Below are positions 36,343 to 45,172 of a DNA stretch of 64,000 bases, one piece after another; position 1 is the stretch's first letter, and each line of letters opens with the position of its first letter. The stretch is from contig NZ_JAJNDV010000004.1 of the NCBI RefSeq assembly GCF_021043375.1, positions 186,001 to 250,000 of the forward strand, written 5' to 3'. This DNA comes from Sphingomonas sp. IC-56 (GTDB taxonomy: Bacteria > Pseudomonadota > Alphaproteobacteria > Sphingomonadales > Sphingomonadaceae). Below the pieces are notes generated by a model. It searched no databases. It was not told where the DNA came from and saw nothing but the letters and a program-made list of their open reading frames with translations. Position numbers and translations under genes: made by a program.

Positions 36343-36357
36343 GAATACTTGTTATTC
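36343..36357. promoter_or_regulatory. Candidate LysR-regulator binding site
   Basis: GAATA, five bases, TATTC: an AT-rich interrupted dyad of 15 bases, 17 bases before the LysR start and in the region shared with the divergent HIU hydrolase gene. Size and place fit LysR-type T-N11-A sites. The rest of 36140-36374 shows no gene. Confidence 0.4.
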
Positions 36358-36374
36358 ACGATTAGAATGACGGA

Positions 36375-37208
36375 ATGCTCGACCTCAGGCTCCTTCGGAC
36401 GTTTGTCGCTGTCGCCGATACTGCGAGCTTCACGCTCGCTGCCGAACGACTGCACTCCACGCAATCCACCGTTAGTCAGCATCTGGGGCGATTGGAGGCC
36501 GCGGTAGGCCAGTCGCTCATCGATCGATCCTCACGCCCGATCGCGGCAACCGCATCAGGCGAGCGACTGCTAGGCTACGCTCGCAGACTGCTGGCTTTGC
36601 AGGAGGAGGCGGAGCTATTGTTCGCTGATCCCTTGGGAACGACTTCGATCCGGATCGGCGTCCCCGACGACATCGTGACATCAGCCATGAGCCGTCGGTT
36701 CGCTGAGTTCGCCGCACGTCATCGCGAAATCCGCCTCGACGTGACAACGGGCCTTAGTCGGGACCTGAAGAAGCGGTTCCGGGCGGGGGAGTTCGACATC
36801 GCCATCGTGAAGGAAGCGGTGGCGGATGGGGATGCCAGGGCCAGCTTTCCCGAACCACTCGGCTGGTTCGAGGGCAATGGCAGCGGAGCTTGGCACGATC
36901 CGATCCCGCTGGTGACCTTTCCTCCGGGCGGGCTGTATCGCGATATCATGATCGACCGCATCGAGCGCGAAAGGCGCCGATGGTACATCGCCTTTGCCGG
37001 TAACAGTCTCGCCAGTGTTCTGTCGGCGGTTGAGGCGGGCCTTGGTGTGTCGGTGCTGCCGATCAGCACTGCCAAGGGTTATGCCGTTGGCGTCAGCAGC
37101 ATATTCTCGGCAGAAGCAGCTCTGACTCTTTCGATCTACGCTTGGGAGTCCAGCGGATCGATCGGCGAGCTCTTAGAAGCGATCATTAGCGTCACGGCGC
37201 GTCGTTAG
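36375..37208 (+). CDS. LysR family transcriptional regulator
   Basis: 277 residues. N-terminal winged helix MLDLRLLRTFVAVADTASFT, with recognition helix HSTQSTVSQHLGRLEAAVGQ; the substrate-binding domain starts near residue 90 (SIRIGVPDDIVTSAMSRRF) and ends with GLGVSVLPISTAK. ATG at 36375. It is divergent from the HIU hydrolase / HbpS pair, the classic arrangement for a LysR activator and its targets. The inducer is unknown. Confidence 0.93.
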   Translation: MLDLRLLRTFVAVADTASFTLAAERLHSTQSTVSQHLGRLEAAVGQSLIDRSSRPIAATASGERLLGYARRLLALQEEAELLFADPLGTTSIRIGVPDDIVTSAMSRRFAEFAARHREIRLDVTTGLSRDLKKRFRAGEFDIAIVKEAVADGDARASFPEPLGWFEGNGSGAWHDPIPLVTFPPGGLYRDIMIDRIERERRRWYIAFAGNSLASVLSAVEAGLGVSVLPISTAKGYAVGVSSIFSAEAALTLSIYAWESSGSIGELLEAIISVTARR

Positions 37209-37344
37209 ATCGCGTGGATGAACCAAGGACCGGTATCGGCTCCCGCGCCCTGGCGGTGAACGTCCACAGCGCCCCCGTTTAACCCGATCTACACTTCCCC
37301 ATCGGAAAAGCCGTTGCTTATCTAATCCAGGGGACAGGCCGGCG

Positions 37345-38964
37345 ATGTCGGTGAGCTATGACGAGGACACGCACAGCCGGTCCGCTGCGCCGCGCGGGCA
37401 TTTGCTGACTGGCGCGGTCAGCGTTGCGGCCATCCTCCTGTTCGTCGGCACCGGCAGCTCGGTGCTGTCCCAGACGATCGATCACTTCACTCAGGGCGCC
37501 GAACCGGCCGACCAGCAGCTGGTGATCGCCTTGCTGCTCAACGTGGCGTTGATCCTGATCGGCTGGCGCCGTCACCGCGCGCTCAGCCAGGAAGTGCGCG
37601 TCCGGACCGCTGCGGAGGAACGCGCCCAGCTGCTCGCCAGCCGCGATCCGCTGACCGGCTTCCTCAACCGCCGCAGCCTGGCCGACGAAGGCGCGGCGAT
37701 GTTCGCCCGCGCCGAGCGCCGCCGCCGCGCCATGGCGCTGATCATGCTCGATCTCGACCATTTCAAGACCATCAACGACATGCACGGGCATGCCGCGGGC
37801 GACGCGCTGCTCCGCACGGTGGCTGCGGAAATGGCGGCGCTCCTGCCCCCTTCCTCGCTCACTGCGCGGCTGGGCGGCGACGAATTCGCCTGCGCATTCC
37901 TGTTCGATCCGGCAGAACCCTCCATCGTTGAGCGCATCGCCGAAAAGCTGGTCAGCCGCATGGCGCAGCCCTTCGACGCCGAAGGCTTCCAGGTCCATGT
38001 CAGCTGCTCGGTGGGCGTCGCCCGCTCCGACTTCGACTGCGCCGGCATCGACACGCTGATGCGCTCGGCCGACATCGCCATGTACCAGGCCAAGAAGGCC
38101 GGGCGGAACCGCTATGCCTGGTTCGATCAGTCGATGGAGCGCGACCTCCAGCTGCGCAACGAGCTCGAATCCGGGCTGCGCCTGGCCATTCCGCGCCACG
38201 AGATCGTCCCCTATTTCGAGCAGCAGATCGACCTCACCACCGGGCGGCTCCATGGCTTCGAAGTGCTCGCCCGCTGGGAGCATCCCACCCGCGGCATGAT
38301 CAGCCCCGAACAGTTCATCCCGATCGCCGAGGAAACCGGCATGATCGCCGACCTGTCGCTTTCGATCATGCGCCAGGCGTTCCAGGCGGCGCGCGATTGG
38401 GACCCGTCGCTCAGCGTTTCGATCAACATCTCGCCCTGGCAGCTGCGCGACGCCTGGCTGGCGCAAAAGATCATCAAGACGCTGACCGAAACCGGCTTCC
38501 CCGCCAATCGGCTCGAAGTGGAGATCACCGAAAGCTCCCTTTTCGACAATCTGCCGCTCGCCCAGTCGATCATCGGCAGCCTGAAGAACCAGGGTGTGCG
38601 CATCGCGCTCGATGATTTCGGCACGGGCTATTCCTCGCTCGCCCATCTGCGCGCGCTGCCCTTTGACCGCATCAAGATCGACAAGAGTTTCGTCATGTCG
38701 TTGAATGACAACGCGGATTCGGTGGCGATCGTCCATGCGATCGTGTCGCTGGGGGCAAGCCTCAACCTGCCGATCACGGCCGAGGGCGTGGAGGATGCCG
38801 CGATCGAGGAGCGGCTGCGCGCCATGGGCTGCGCCAAGGCACAGGGCTGGCACTATGGTCGCCCCCTGCCCCAAGCCGGCGTCCGCCGCCTGCTGGCCGA
38901 ACGCCGCCTCCTCCAGCAGCCGTCGAACCTGCCTGCCGGCCAGCTGAGGCGCATCGCCAGCTAA
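37345..38964 (+). CDS. Membrane GGDEF-EAL protein (cyclic di-GMP turnover)
   Basis: 539 residues. Two membrane helices (about 20-42 and 58-75) bracket a short periplasmic loop. The GGDEF domain has DPLTGFLNRRSL and RLGGDEFACAF (177-181 intact); the RxxD inhibitory site before it is absent (PPSS). The EAL domain has FEVLARWEHP (EVL at 306-308), ITESSLFDN, LDDFGTGYSSL and KIDKSFV, so catalytic residues are largely kept and phosphodiesterase activity is plausible. With no sensory domain beyond the loop, the signal is unclear. Confidence 0.93.
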   Translation: MSVSYDEDTHSRSAAPRGHLLTGAVSVAAILLFVGTGSSVLSQTIDHFTQGAEPADQQLVIALLLNVALILIGWRRHRALSQEVRVRTAAEERAQLLASRDPLTGFLNRRSLADEGAAMFARAERRRRAMALIMLDLDHFKTINDMHGHAAGDALLRTVAAEMAALLPPSSLTARLGGDEFACAFLFDPAEPSIVERIAEKLVSRMAQPFDAEGFQVHVSCSVGVARSDFDCAGIDTLMRSADIAMYQAKKAGRNRYAWFDQSMERDLQLRNELESGLRLAIPRHEIVPYFEQQIDLTTGRLHGFEVLARWEHPTRGMISPEQFIPIAEETGMIADLSLSIMRQAFQAARDWDPSLSVSINISPWQLRDAWLAQKIIKTLTETGFPANRLEVEITESSLFDNLPLAQSIIGSLKNQGVRIALDDFGTGYSSLAHLRALPFDRIKIDKSFVMSLNDNADSVAIVHAIVSLGASLNLPITAEGVEDAAIEERLRAMGCAKAQGWHYGRPLPQAGVRRLLAERRLLQQPSNLPAGQLRRIAS

Positions 38965-39081
38965 CCATCTGTCTTTTAAAAGGTTTCTGCTTTTTGGCCA
39001 CTAATGGCTGCACGATTTCCGCGTCTACCAGATAGTTGCCGCCGTGGACTTCCTGCGCCCGCAACCCTAGATCGCGGGCCG

Positions 39082-40356
39082 ATGCCAACCGCCTCCCCTC
39101 ACGTGGTCAACATGGGCTGCCGCCTCAACCTCGCGGAGGGCGAGAGCATCCGCGCACTGCTGGGTGAGCGCGACACGGTGGTCGTCAACAGCTGCGCCGT
39201 CACCAATGAAGCGGTGAAGCAGACCCGCCAGGCAATCCGCCGCGCCCGCCGCGAGCGGCCCGACGCCGAACTAGTCGTCACCGGCTGCGCGGCACAAATT
39301 GATCCCGCCAGCTTCAGCGCCATGCCGGAAGTCGACCGCGTGATCGGCAATGTCGAAAAGCTCGATCCCCAGGCCTGGGCGGCCACCGCGCCCGTGCTGG
39401 TCCAGGACATCATGGCCGTGCGCGCAACCGCGCCGCACCTCGCTGCCAGCTTCTCCACCCACGCCCGCGCGTTTGTGGAAGTCCAGAATGGCTGCGACCA
39501 TCGCTGCACCTTCTGCGCCATCCCGCAAGGCCGCGGCAACAGCCGCTCGGTGCCTGCCGGCGCTGTGATCGACCGCATCGCCGCGCTGGCCGAGAAGCAT
39601 GCCGAAATCGTTCTCACCGGCGTGGACCTCACCAGCTACGGCCCCGACCTCCCCGGCGCACCGACGCTCGGCCAGCTCGTGGAGCGCATCCTGCGCCACG
39701 TGCCAACCTTGCAGCGGCTTCGTCTCTCCTCCCTCGACGGTGTCGAGATTGACGACCGCCTCTTTGCGCTGCTCACGCAGGAGCCGCGGGTGATGCCGCA
39801 CGTCCACCTGTCGCTTCAGGCGGGCGACGACCTGGTCCTCAAGCGCATGAAGCGGCGTCACCTGCGCGCCGACAGCGTAGCGTTGATCCAGCGCCTAAAG
39901 GCGGCGCGTCCGGAGATCGCGGTCGGCGCGGATCTGATCGCGGGCTTTCCCACCGAAGACGGAGCGATGTTCGCCAACACCCTCGCCCTGCTCGACGATT
40001 GTGACATCGTCCATGCGCACATCTTCCCCTACTCCCCGCGCGCCGGCACCCCCGCCGCACGCATGCCAGCAGTCGCACCACCAGTAGTGAAGGCCCGCGC
40101 TGCACGCCTGCGCGCCCGCGCCGCCGAACGCCGCGACACCTGGCTGCGCAGCCTGATCGGCACCACGCAGGCCGTGCTGGTCGAACGTCCAGGCGAGCGC
40201 GGCCATGCCGGCAATTTCGCCGAGGTCCGCCTGCCCGAAAGCCCGGTCGGCTCGATCCAGCAGGTGACGATCCTCGACGCTACCGATACAGGGCTGATCG
40301 CCAGCCTTTCCGGCGCCGCCCGCGCCCAAGAACCGATGACAGAGATCCACGCATGA
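39082..40356 (+). CDS. mtaB: tRNA (N6-L-threonylcarbamoyladenosine(37)-C2)-methylthiotransferase MtaB
   Basis: 424 residues. MtaB is a radical SAM enzyme converting t6A37 to ms2t6A37. The N-terminal UPF0004 domain holds NMGCRLN, VVVNSCAVT and VVTGCAA, binding the second 4Fe-4S cluster; the radical SAM core has NGCDHRCTFCAIPQGRG. SLQAGDDLVLKRMKRRH follows. A TRAM domain ends the protein. ATG at 39082; the stop overlaps ftsY as ATGA. Substrate t6A depends on TsaE, also in this window. Confidence 0.94.
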   Translation: MPTASPHVVNMGCRLNLAEGESIRALLGERDTVVVNSCAVTNEAVKQTRQAIRRARRERPDAELVVTGCAAQIDPASFSAMPEVDRVIGNVEKLDPQAWAATAPVLVQDIMAVRATAPHLAASFSTHARAFVEVQNGCDHRCTFCAIPQGRGNSRSVPAGAVIDRIAALAEKHAEIVLTGVDLTSYGPDLPGAPTLGQLVERILRHVPTLQRLRLSSLDGVEIDDRLFALLTQEPRVMPHVHLSLQAGDDLVLKRMKRRHLRADSVALIQRLKAARPEIAVGADLIAGFPTEDGAMFANTLALLDDCDIVHAHIFPYSPRAGTPAARMPAVAPPVVKARAARLRARAAERRDTWLRSLIGTTQAVLVERPGERGHAGNFAEVRLPESPVGSIQQVTILDATDTGLIASLSGAARAQEPMTEIHA

Positions 40357-41291
40357 GCACCAATCCTTCCTGGCACGACCGTCTGCTCGGGGGCTTTCGC
40401 AAGACGTCCGACCGGCTGCTCGGCAATCTCGCAGGCCTCAGCCTCGCGCGTCTCGACGAAGCCACGCTGGACGAGATCGAGGAAGCGCTGATCGCCTCCG
40501 ATCTTGGGCCGGAGACCGCCGCCCGCGTCCGCACGCGCCTGGCCGAGGGGCAGTTCGAGCGCAACATGGAGGAACTGGGCATCCGCCTGGTGGTGGCCGA
40601 GGAAGTCGAGAAGGTCCTCGCCAAAGTTGCCAAGCCGCTCGAGATCGAAGCCTTTCCGCGCCCGCAGGTCATTCTGGTGATCGGCGTCAACGGATCGGGC
40701 AAGACCACCACCATCGCCAAGCTGGCGAACCTGTTCCTGGAACAGGATTACAGCGTCATGGTCGCGGCCGGCGACACCTTCCGCGCTGCCGCGATCGGCC
40801 AGCTGCGCACCTGGGCCGAACGAATCGGCGTGCCGATCGTATCGGGCGCAGAGGGCGGCGACGCGGCGGGCATCGTGTTCGAGGCTGTCAAGCAGGCGAC
40901 CGACCGCGGCACCGACATTCTGATCGTCGACACCGCCGGGCGCCTTCAGAACAAGCGCGAGCTGATGGACGAGCTCGCCAAGATCCGCCGCGTGCTCGGG
41001 CGGATCAATCCGGCCTCCCCGCATGACGTGGTGCTCGTCCTCGACGCGACCACCGGGCAGAACGCGCTGAACCAGATCCAGGTCTTCAAGGAAGTGGCCG
41101 GCGTAACCGGGCTCGTCATGACCAAGCTCGACGGCACTGCCCGCGGCGGTGTGCTGGTTGCGGCGGCGGAGAAATACGGCCTGCCGATCCATGCCATCGG
41201 CGTCGGGGAGAAGGTCGACGACCTGCGCCCGTTCAACCCCAATGAAGTCGCGCGCATCATCGCCGGCGTCGAGGAACTTACCCGTGGCTGA
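40353..41291 (+). CDS. ftsY: Signal recognition particle receptor FtsY
   Basis: 312 residues, GTPase receptor for Ffh at the inner membrane. NG domain only: VIGVNGSGKTTTIAKLAN (G1), AAGDTFRAAAIGQL, VDTAGRLQNKRELMDEL (G3), MTKLDGTARGG (G4) and GVGEKVDDLRPF. The long acidic A domain of E. coli FtsY is absent, as is usual for alphaproteobacteria. Translationally coupled to mtaB upstream and overlapping yciB downstream by 8 bases. Confidence 0.97.
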   Translation: MSTNPSWHDRLLGGFRKTSDRLLGNLAGLSLARLDEATLDEIEEALIASDLGPETAARVRTRLAEGQFERNMEELGIRLVVAEEVEKVLAKVAKPLEIEAFPRPQVILVIGVNGSGKTTTIAKLANLFLEQDYSVMVAAGDTFRAAAIGQLRTWAERIGVPIVSGAEGGDAAGIVFEAVKQATDRGTDILIVDTAGRLQNKRELMDELAKIRRVLGRINPASPHDVVLVLDATTGQNALNQIQVFKEVAGVTGLVMTKLDGTARGGVLVAAAEKYGLPIHAIGVGEKVDDLRPFNPNEVARIIAGVEELTRG

Positions 41292-41901
41292 GCCCAAGAC
41301 GCCGCTCTCGCCGGGTATGCGGATGCTGATCGACTTCGGCCCGCTCGCCGTCTTCTTCGCGGTCAACAGCTATGCGCCCGGATTGCAGATCCAGCGCGTC
41401 ATCACCGCGACTGCTGCCTTCATGGTTGCCATGGTCGCGGCGATGCTGCTTTCCTGGTGGAAGGCCAAGCACGTGTCGCCAATGTTGTGGATCACGGCGC
41501 TGCTGGTGCTGCCGTTCGGCGCGCTGACGATCTATTTCCACGACCAGACCTTTATCCAGATCAAGCCGACCATCGTCTACACTATGTTCGCGGTGATCCT
41601 TGGCTATGGCGTGATCGCGCGGAAGCCGCTGCTCCAGATGCTGCTGGAGACTGCCTATCCCGGGCTGTCGGCCAAGGGCTGGCGGCTGCTGACGATCAAC
41701 TGGGCGGGCTTCTTCGTCGCGATGGCGGTTCTCAACGAAGTCATGCGCGCGGTTCTCACCTGGGACCAGTGGGTGACGTTCAAGACCTGGGCAGTGATCC
41801 CGCTGACGCTGGTCTTCGCGATGATCAACATCCCCACGCTGCTGCGCCACGGCCTTCAGCTCGAAAAGCCCGAGGACACGCCGCTCCCGCCAGAGGGTTA
41901 A
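41284..41901 (+). CDS. yciB: Inner membrane-spanning septation protein YciB/IspZ
   Basis: 205 residues with about five to six membrane helices. Family blocks: LIDFGPLAVFFAVN, TAAFMVAMVAAMLLSWW, VLPFGALTIYFHDQTFIQIK, PTIVY, LLTINWAGFFVAMAVLNEVM and TFKTWAVIPLTLVF. YciB homologues affect septation and envelope synthesis in enterics and Shigella. GTG start at 41284, overlapping the ftsY end. Confidence 0.94.
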   Translation: MAEPKTPLSPGMRMLIDFGPLAVFFAVNSYAPGLQIQRVITATAAFMVAMVAAMLLSWWKAKHVSPMLWITALLVLPFGALTIYFHDQTFIQIKPTIVYTMFAVILGYGVIARKPLLQMLLETAYPGLSAKGWRLLTINWAGFFVAMAVLNEVMRAVLTWDQWVTFKTWAVIPLTLVFAMINIPTLLRHGLQLEKPEDTPLPPEG

Positions 41902-41908
41902 TAGGAGC

Positions 41909-42928
41909 ATGCCAGTGGCACGACCCCGCAAGTCGATGATGATGGTCGCGGCGCTCCTCGCCGTCGCGCCGCTGCTCACCGCGAGTGACGCGCCGAAGCG
42001 CTTCACCAACCCGCTCCTGGATTCGGGCGCCGACCCGTGGATCGTTCGGGACGGTTCCACCTATTACTACATGCACACCCTGGGTGACCGACTGGCGATC
42101 CGGGCCACGCACGACCTTACCCGGCTGGCCCAAGCAGAAGAAGTGGTGGTCTGGCGGCCAGCGCCGACCGGACCGAACGCCCGCTCGATCTGGGCGCCCG
42201 AGCTGCACCGCATCGATGGCAAATGGTATCTCTACTACACCGCCGCCGACGCGCAGCATGACGACGACGCGCATCGTGGTATCTTTGTGCTGGAGAATGC
42301 GAGCGCGGACCCCAGGCAGGGGCAGTGGATCGACCGCGGCCAATTGAAGACCCAACATACCGGCATCGACGGCACCACCTTCGCGCACGGCGGCAAGCGC
42401 TACTTCGTCTATTCGCCCTATGTCGGCAGCGACAGTGTGCTTGCGATCGTCGCCATGGCAAACCCGTGGACGCTGAAAGGGCCAGAGACGATCATCGCCC
42501 GGCCCGACCAGCCTTGGGAGCGCCAGGGCGGCCGCCAGATTCTGGAAGGACCCGAATTCCTGCAAGGGCCCAAGGGTGACCTGTTCCTCAGCTATTCAGG
42601 CAGCGCCTGCTGGTCGGACGACTACGCCATCGGCCTGCTGCACGCGCCGGCGGGAAGCGACCCGATGGATGCCAGCGCCTGGACCAAGTCACCTAGGCCG
42701 GTAATCGCCAAGGCGCCCACTGCGAGCGTCCATGCCCCTGGTCATAACGGCTTCTTTACCTCGCCCTCTGGCGAGCACTGGATCGTGTATCACGCGAATC
42801 CTGGTCCCGACATGAAGTGCACGCCCAAGCGCTCGCCGCGGATGCAGCGCGTGACCTTCAGCAAGGATGGCCGCCCAGTGTTCGCGGCACCCACCGGCCC
42901 GGACACCCCCCTGGCGGCGCCGCGCTGA
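41909..42928 (+). CDS. Glycoside hydrolase family 43 protein, exported
   Basis: 339 residues. The N-terminus (MPVARPRKSMMMVAALLAVA) is a signal peptide. The five-bladed propeller of GH43 shows the general-base Asp in NPLLDSGADPWIVRDG, SIWAPELHRIDGKWYLYY, the pKa-modulating Asp in GIDGTTFAHGGKRYFVYS and the general-acid Glu in LEGPEFLQGPKG. Likely an arabinofuranosidase or xylosidase on plant polysaccharide; no transporter or TonB receptor accompanies it. Begins 7 bases after yciB with AGGAG. Confidence 0.92.
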   Translation: MPVARPRKSMMMVAALLAVAPLLTASDAPKRFTNPLLDSGADPWIVRDGSTYYYMHTLGDRLAIRATHDLTRLAQAEEVVVWRPAPTGPNARSIWAPELHRIDGKWYLYYTAADAQHDDDAHRGIFVLENASADPRQGQWIDRGQLKTQHTGIDGTTFAHGGKRYFVYSPYVGSDSVLAIVAMANPWTLKGPETIIARPDQPWERQGGRQILEGPEFLQGPKGDLFLSYSGSACWSDDYAIGLLHAPAGSDPMDASAWTKSPRPVIAKAPTASVHAPGHNGFFTSPSGEHWIVYHANPGPDMKCTPKRSPRMQRVTFSKDGRPVFAAPTGPDTPLAAPR

Positions 42929-42932
42929 GAGA

Positions 42933-42968
42933 GAAAAAGAAACGGCCGAGGCATCACGCCCCGGCCGC
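42933..42968 (-). terminator. Rho-independent terminator of sodB (also facing GH43)
   Basis: CGGCCGAGGC and GCCCCGGCCG form a stem over a 5-base loop; on the minus strand it is followed by TTTCTTTTT. It lies between the convergent GH43 and sodB genes. Confidence 0.85.
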
Positions 42969-43018
42969 TCCGGATCTGTTCTCCAGGCCGCTTGCGGAGA
43001 CCTGGAAGGTGTCCGGGT

Positions 43019-43633
43019 TCAGCCCTTGGCGGCTGCGTAGCGCTCGGCCACCACGTCCCAGTTCACCACGTTCCACCAGGCCTTCAGATAGCCCGGACGA
43101 TCGTTGCGGTAGGTGACGTAATAGGCGTGCTCCCACACGTCATTACCCAGGATCGGGGTGCCCTTGACTGGCGCCACGTCCATCAGCGGGTTGTCCTGGT
43201 TCGGCGTGGAGGTAATCTCCAGTTTGCCCGACCCGTTCACGATCAGCCACGCCCAGCCCGAGCCGAACTGATTGGCGCCCGCCGTGTTGAACTGCTCCTT
43301 CAGGGCATCGAACGAGCCGAACTTGGCATCGATCGCCTGGGCCAGCTCGCCCGTCGGCGCACCGCCGCCGTTCGGGCCCATCGTCTTCCAGAAGAAGTCG
43401 TGGTTCCAGAAGCCGCCGCCATTGTTGCGCAGCTTGGCCGGGGCGCTCGACATCTGGCCCAGCAGGTCCTCGATCGACTTGCCTTCCAGCGAAGGATCTT
43501 CGGTCACTGCCTCGTTCAGCTTGGCGGTATAGGCTGCGTGGTGCTTGTCGTGGTGGAGCGTCATCGTCTCCTTGTCGATGGTCGGCTCCAGCGCGTCATA
43601 GGCATAGGGAAGCGGCGGCAGTTCGAAAGCCAT
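43019..43633 (-). CDS. sodB: Superoxide dismutase (Fe/Mn family)
   Basis: 204 residues. Converts superoxide to O2 and H2O2. Metal ligands: His27 ([12 protein letters not shown]), His78 ([14 protein letters not shown]), and Asp/His of [29 protein letters not shown] and the Phe/Trp pattern favour an iron or cambialistic enzyme over strict Mn. No signal peptide, so cytoplasmic. ATG at 43633 with GGAG upstream. Confidence 0.96.
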   Translation of the reverse strand: MAFELPPLPYAYDALEPTIDKETMTLHHDKHHAAYTAKLNEAVTEDPSLEGKSIEDLLGQMSSAPAKLRNNGGGFWNHDFFWKTMGPNGGGAPTGELAQAIDAKFGSFDALKEQFNTAGANQFGSGWAWLIVNGSGKLEITSTPNQDNPLMDVAPVKGTPILGNDVWEHAYYVTYRNDRPGYLKAWWNVVNWDVVAERYAAAKG

Positions 43634-43759
43634 CGGAAATCTCCTTATCAGGGTTCACGCGAGCAACGCGATGGAGCGCATATGGCTCCCTCGGCTTCGT
43701 TTCGCCAGCGTATCTGAAAGCATTTTCGGCGTGGCGTTGCCGCGCGTGGACGATCAGCC

Positions 43760-44785
43760 CTACCCGCCAGCGCCGAGCAGCTCATGCCGCTTCAACGCGT
43801 GGCGAAGCTGGTCATAAGTGAGCCCCAGTGCTTCCGCCGTCGAACGCTGGTTGAAGCGATGCTCGGCCAGCGCACGGGTAAGCAATTGCCGCTCGAACGC
43901 AGCAACCCGCGTCTTGAAGTCGCCGCCAGGTTCGACCGGCATCGGCGGCTCGGGCGCCTCAGGCACCGCGCTGGCAGGCACCGGCGGTGCGGCAGCCGCC
44001 GCCGACCGTGGCCGGTAGGGAGAGGCGAACGGATCAAGCTCGATGGCGTCGATCGGCCCTTCCCGCTCCCAGCGATACACCGCCCGCTCCACCACGTTGC
44101 GCAGCTCACGGACATTGCCCGGCCACTCATAGTGGAGCAGCGTGTCGAGCGCGTTCGCGCCCCAGCCGGGCCAGTCTCCCCTGCCGATCTCAGCCGCCAT
44201 CCGCCGGCCGTAGAAGTCGGCAAGCACTTCCACATCGCCACGCCGCGCGCGCAGCGGCGGCAAGGTCACGACCTCGAAGCTCAACCGGTCGAGCAAGTCG
44301 GCGCGAAACGTGCCCTTTTCCACACGCTCGGGCAGATGCTCGTTGGTGGCAGCCACGATCCGCACATCCACCCGGATCGGCCGCGACGCGCCGATGCGAG
44401 TGACTTCGCCATATTCCACTGCGCGCAACAGTCGCTCCTGCGCGCCCATCGATAACGTGCCGAGTTCGTCCAGGAACAGCGTGCCGCCATCGGCTTCTTC
44501 GAACCGACCCGTCCGCGCCTTGGTGGCGCCGGTGAAGGCGCCCGCCTCATGGCCGAACAGTTCGGCCTCGATCAGTGTCTCAGGGAGCGCCGCGCAGTTC
44601 ATCACCACCAAAGGCTGGTCCCAACGCGGCGACAGGCGATGCAGCCGCTCGGCCACCAATTCCTTGCCGGTGCCGCGCTCGCCGATGACCAGCACCGGGC
44701 GGTCCAACGCAGCGGCGCGGCTGGCGCGCTCCAAGGCGTCCAGAAAGGCGCCAGACTGGCCGATGACTTGCGTGGTGCGCTCCAT
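43760..44785 (-). CDS. pspF: Phage shock protein operon transcriptional activator PspF
   Basis: 341 residues. Sigma-54 activator without an N-terminal sensor domain, like E. coli PspF, which PspA holds in check. AAA+ domain with Walker A IGERGTGKELVAERLH, the GAFTGA loop for sigma-54 contact, Walker B GGTLFLDELGTL and WPGNVRELRNVVERA; C-terminal Fis-type helix-turn-helix (QRSTAEALGLTYDQLRHALK). An Ala/Pro linker near 260-290 is longer than usual. ATG at 44785; divergent from the psp operon it should activate. Confidence 0.95.
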   Translation of the reverse strand: MERTTQVIGQSGAFLDALERASRAAALDRPVLVIGERGTGKELVAERLHRLSPRWDQPLVVMNCAALPETLIEAELFGHEAGAFTGATKARTGRFEEADGGTLFLDELGTLSMGAQERLLRAVEYGEVTRIGASRPIRVDVRIVAATNEHLPERVEKGTFRADLLDRLSFEVVTLPPLRARRGDVEVLADFYGRRMAAEIGRGDWPGWGANALDTLLHYEWPGNVRELRNVVERAVYRWEREGPIDAIELDPFASPYRPRSAAAAAPPVPASAVPEAPEPPMPVEPGGDFKTRVAAFERQLLTRALAEHRFNQRSTAEALGLTYDQLRHALKRHELLGAGG

Positions 44786-44794
44786 GGCGAAACT

Positions 44795-44852
44795 TTGGGG
44801 TAAATCCCCAATCCTTGGCAACTGCAAAGTTACACCTGGAGCTCCGCAGGTG
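44795..44852. promoter_or_regulatory. Candidate PspF upstream activating sites (two inverted repeats)
   Basis: TTGGGG-taaat-CCCCAA (44795-44811) and CACCTG-8 bases-CAGGTG (44833-44852) lie between the pspF start and the sigma-54 promoter, 33-90 bases upstream of the -24 element. This is where a PspF enhancer is expected. Which repeat is bound is not known. Confidence 0.5.
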
Positions 44853-44884
44853 CAAAAAGCCCGGTTTTCCGCCGCTTTCGCGAA

Positions 44885-44901
44885 TTGGCACGCTTCCTGC
44901 T
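44885..44901 (+). promoter_or_regulatory. Sigma-54 promoter of the psp operon
   Basis: TTGGCACGCTTCCTGCT matches the -24/-12 consensus TGGCACG-N4-TTGCW with correct GG-to-GC spacing; only the first T of the -12 box is changed (C). It is 62 bases before the first gene and divergent from pspF. Confidence 0.88.
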
Positions 44902-44962
44902 GATGTACTGGCAAGCCCGGACAACGGGCGAACCAAACAACCAAGGTTCAGGGAACGAGACA

Positions 44963-45070
44963 ATGACCTACCAAGCCACCAACGCTCGCAACGCCTTCTT
45001 CGCAGTCACCATCTCCCTCGTCGCCAGCGTCGTGCTGATGGCCGGGGCAGTCGGACCCGCGATCGCCTGA
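44963..45070 (+). CDS. Small single-pass membrane protein leading the psp operon
   Basis: 35 residues, MTYQATNARNAFFAVTISLV followed by a hydrophobic tail ending VGPAIA. One membrane helix covers about residues 11-30. First reading frame after the sigma-54 promoter, with GGGAACGAGA before the ATG at 44963. Very short, so the call rests on position and the clean hydrophobic helix. Confidence 0.6.
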   Translation: MTYQATNARNAFFAVTISLVASVVLMAGAVGPAIA

Positions 45071-45172
45071 GGCACCAAGTTTCCGCTCGCCAATGCCCCG
45101 GCGAGCGGACCCCCGCCGGGAGGGTCAACCCCAAAGATCCTCCCGGCGGCTTCCAACATGAAGGAGTATGAC

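Noticed and set aside
37318..38874. 518-codon minus-strand frame antisense to the GGDEF-EAL gene
   Set aside because: No recognisable motif; the plus strand encodes intact GGDEF and EAL-type motifs.
44816..44826. TTGGCAACTGC near pspF as a second sigma-54 promoter
   Set aside because: The GG and GC are too close; sigma-54 promoters need about 10 bases between them.
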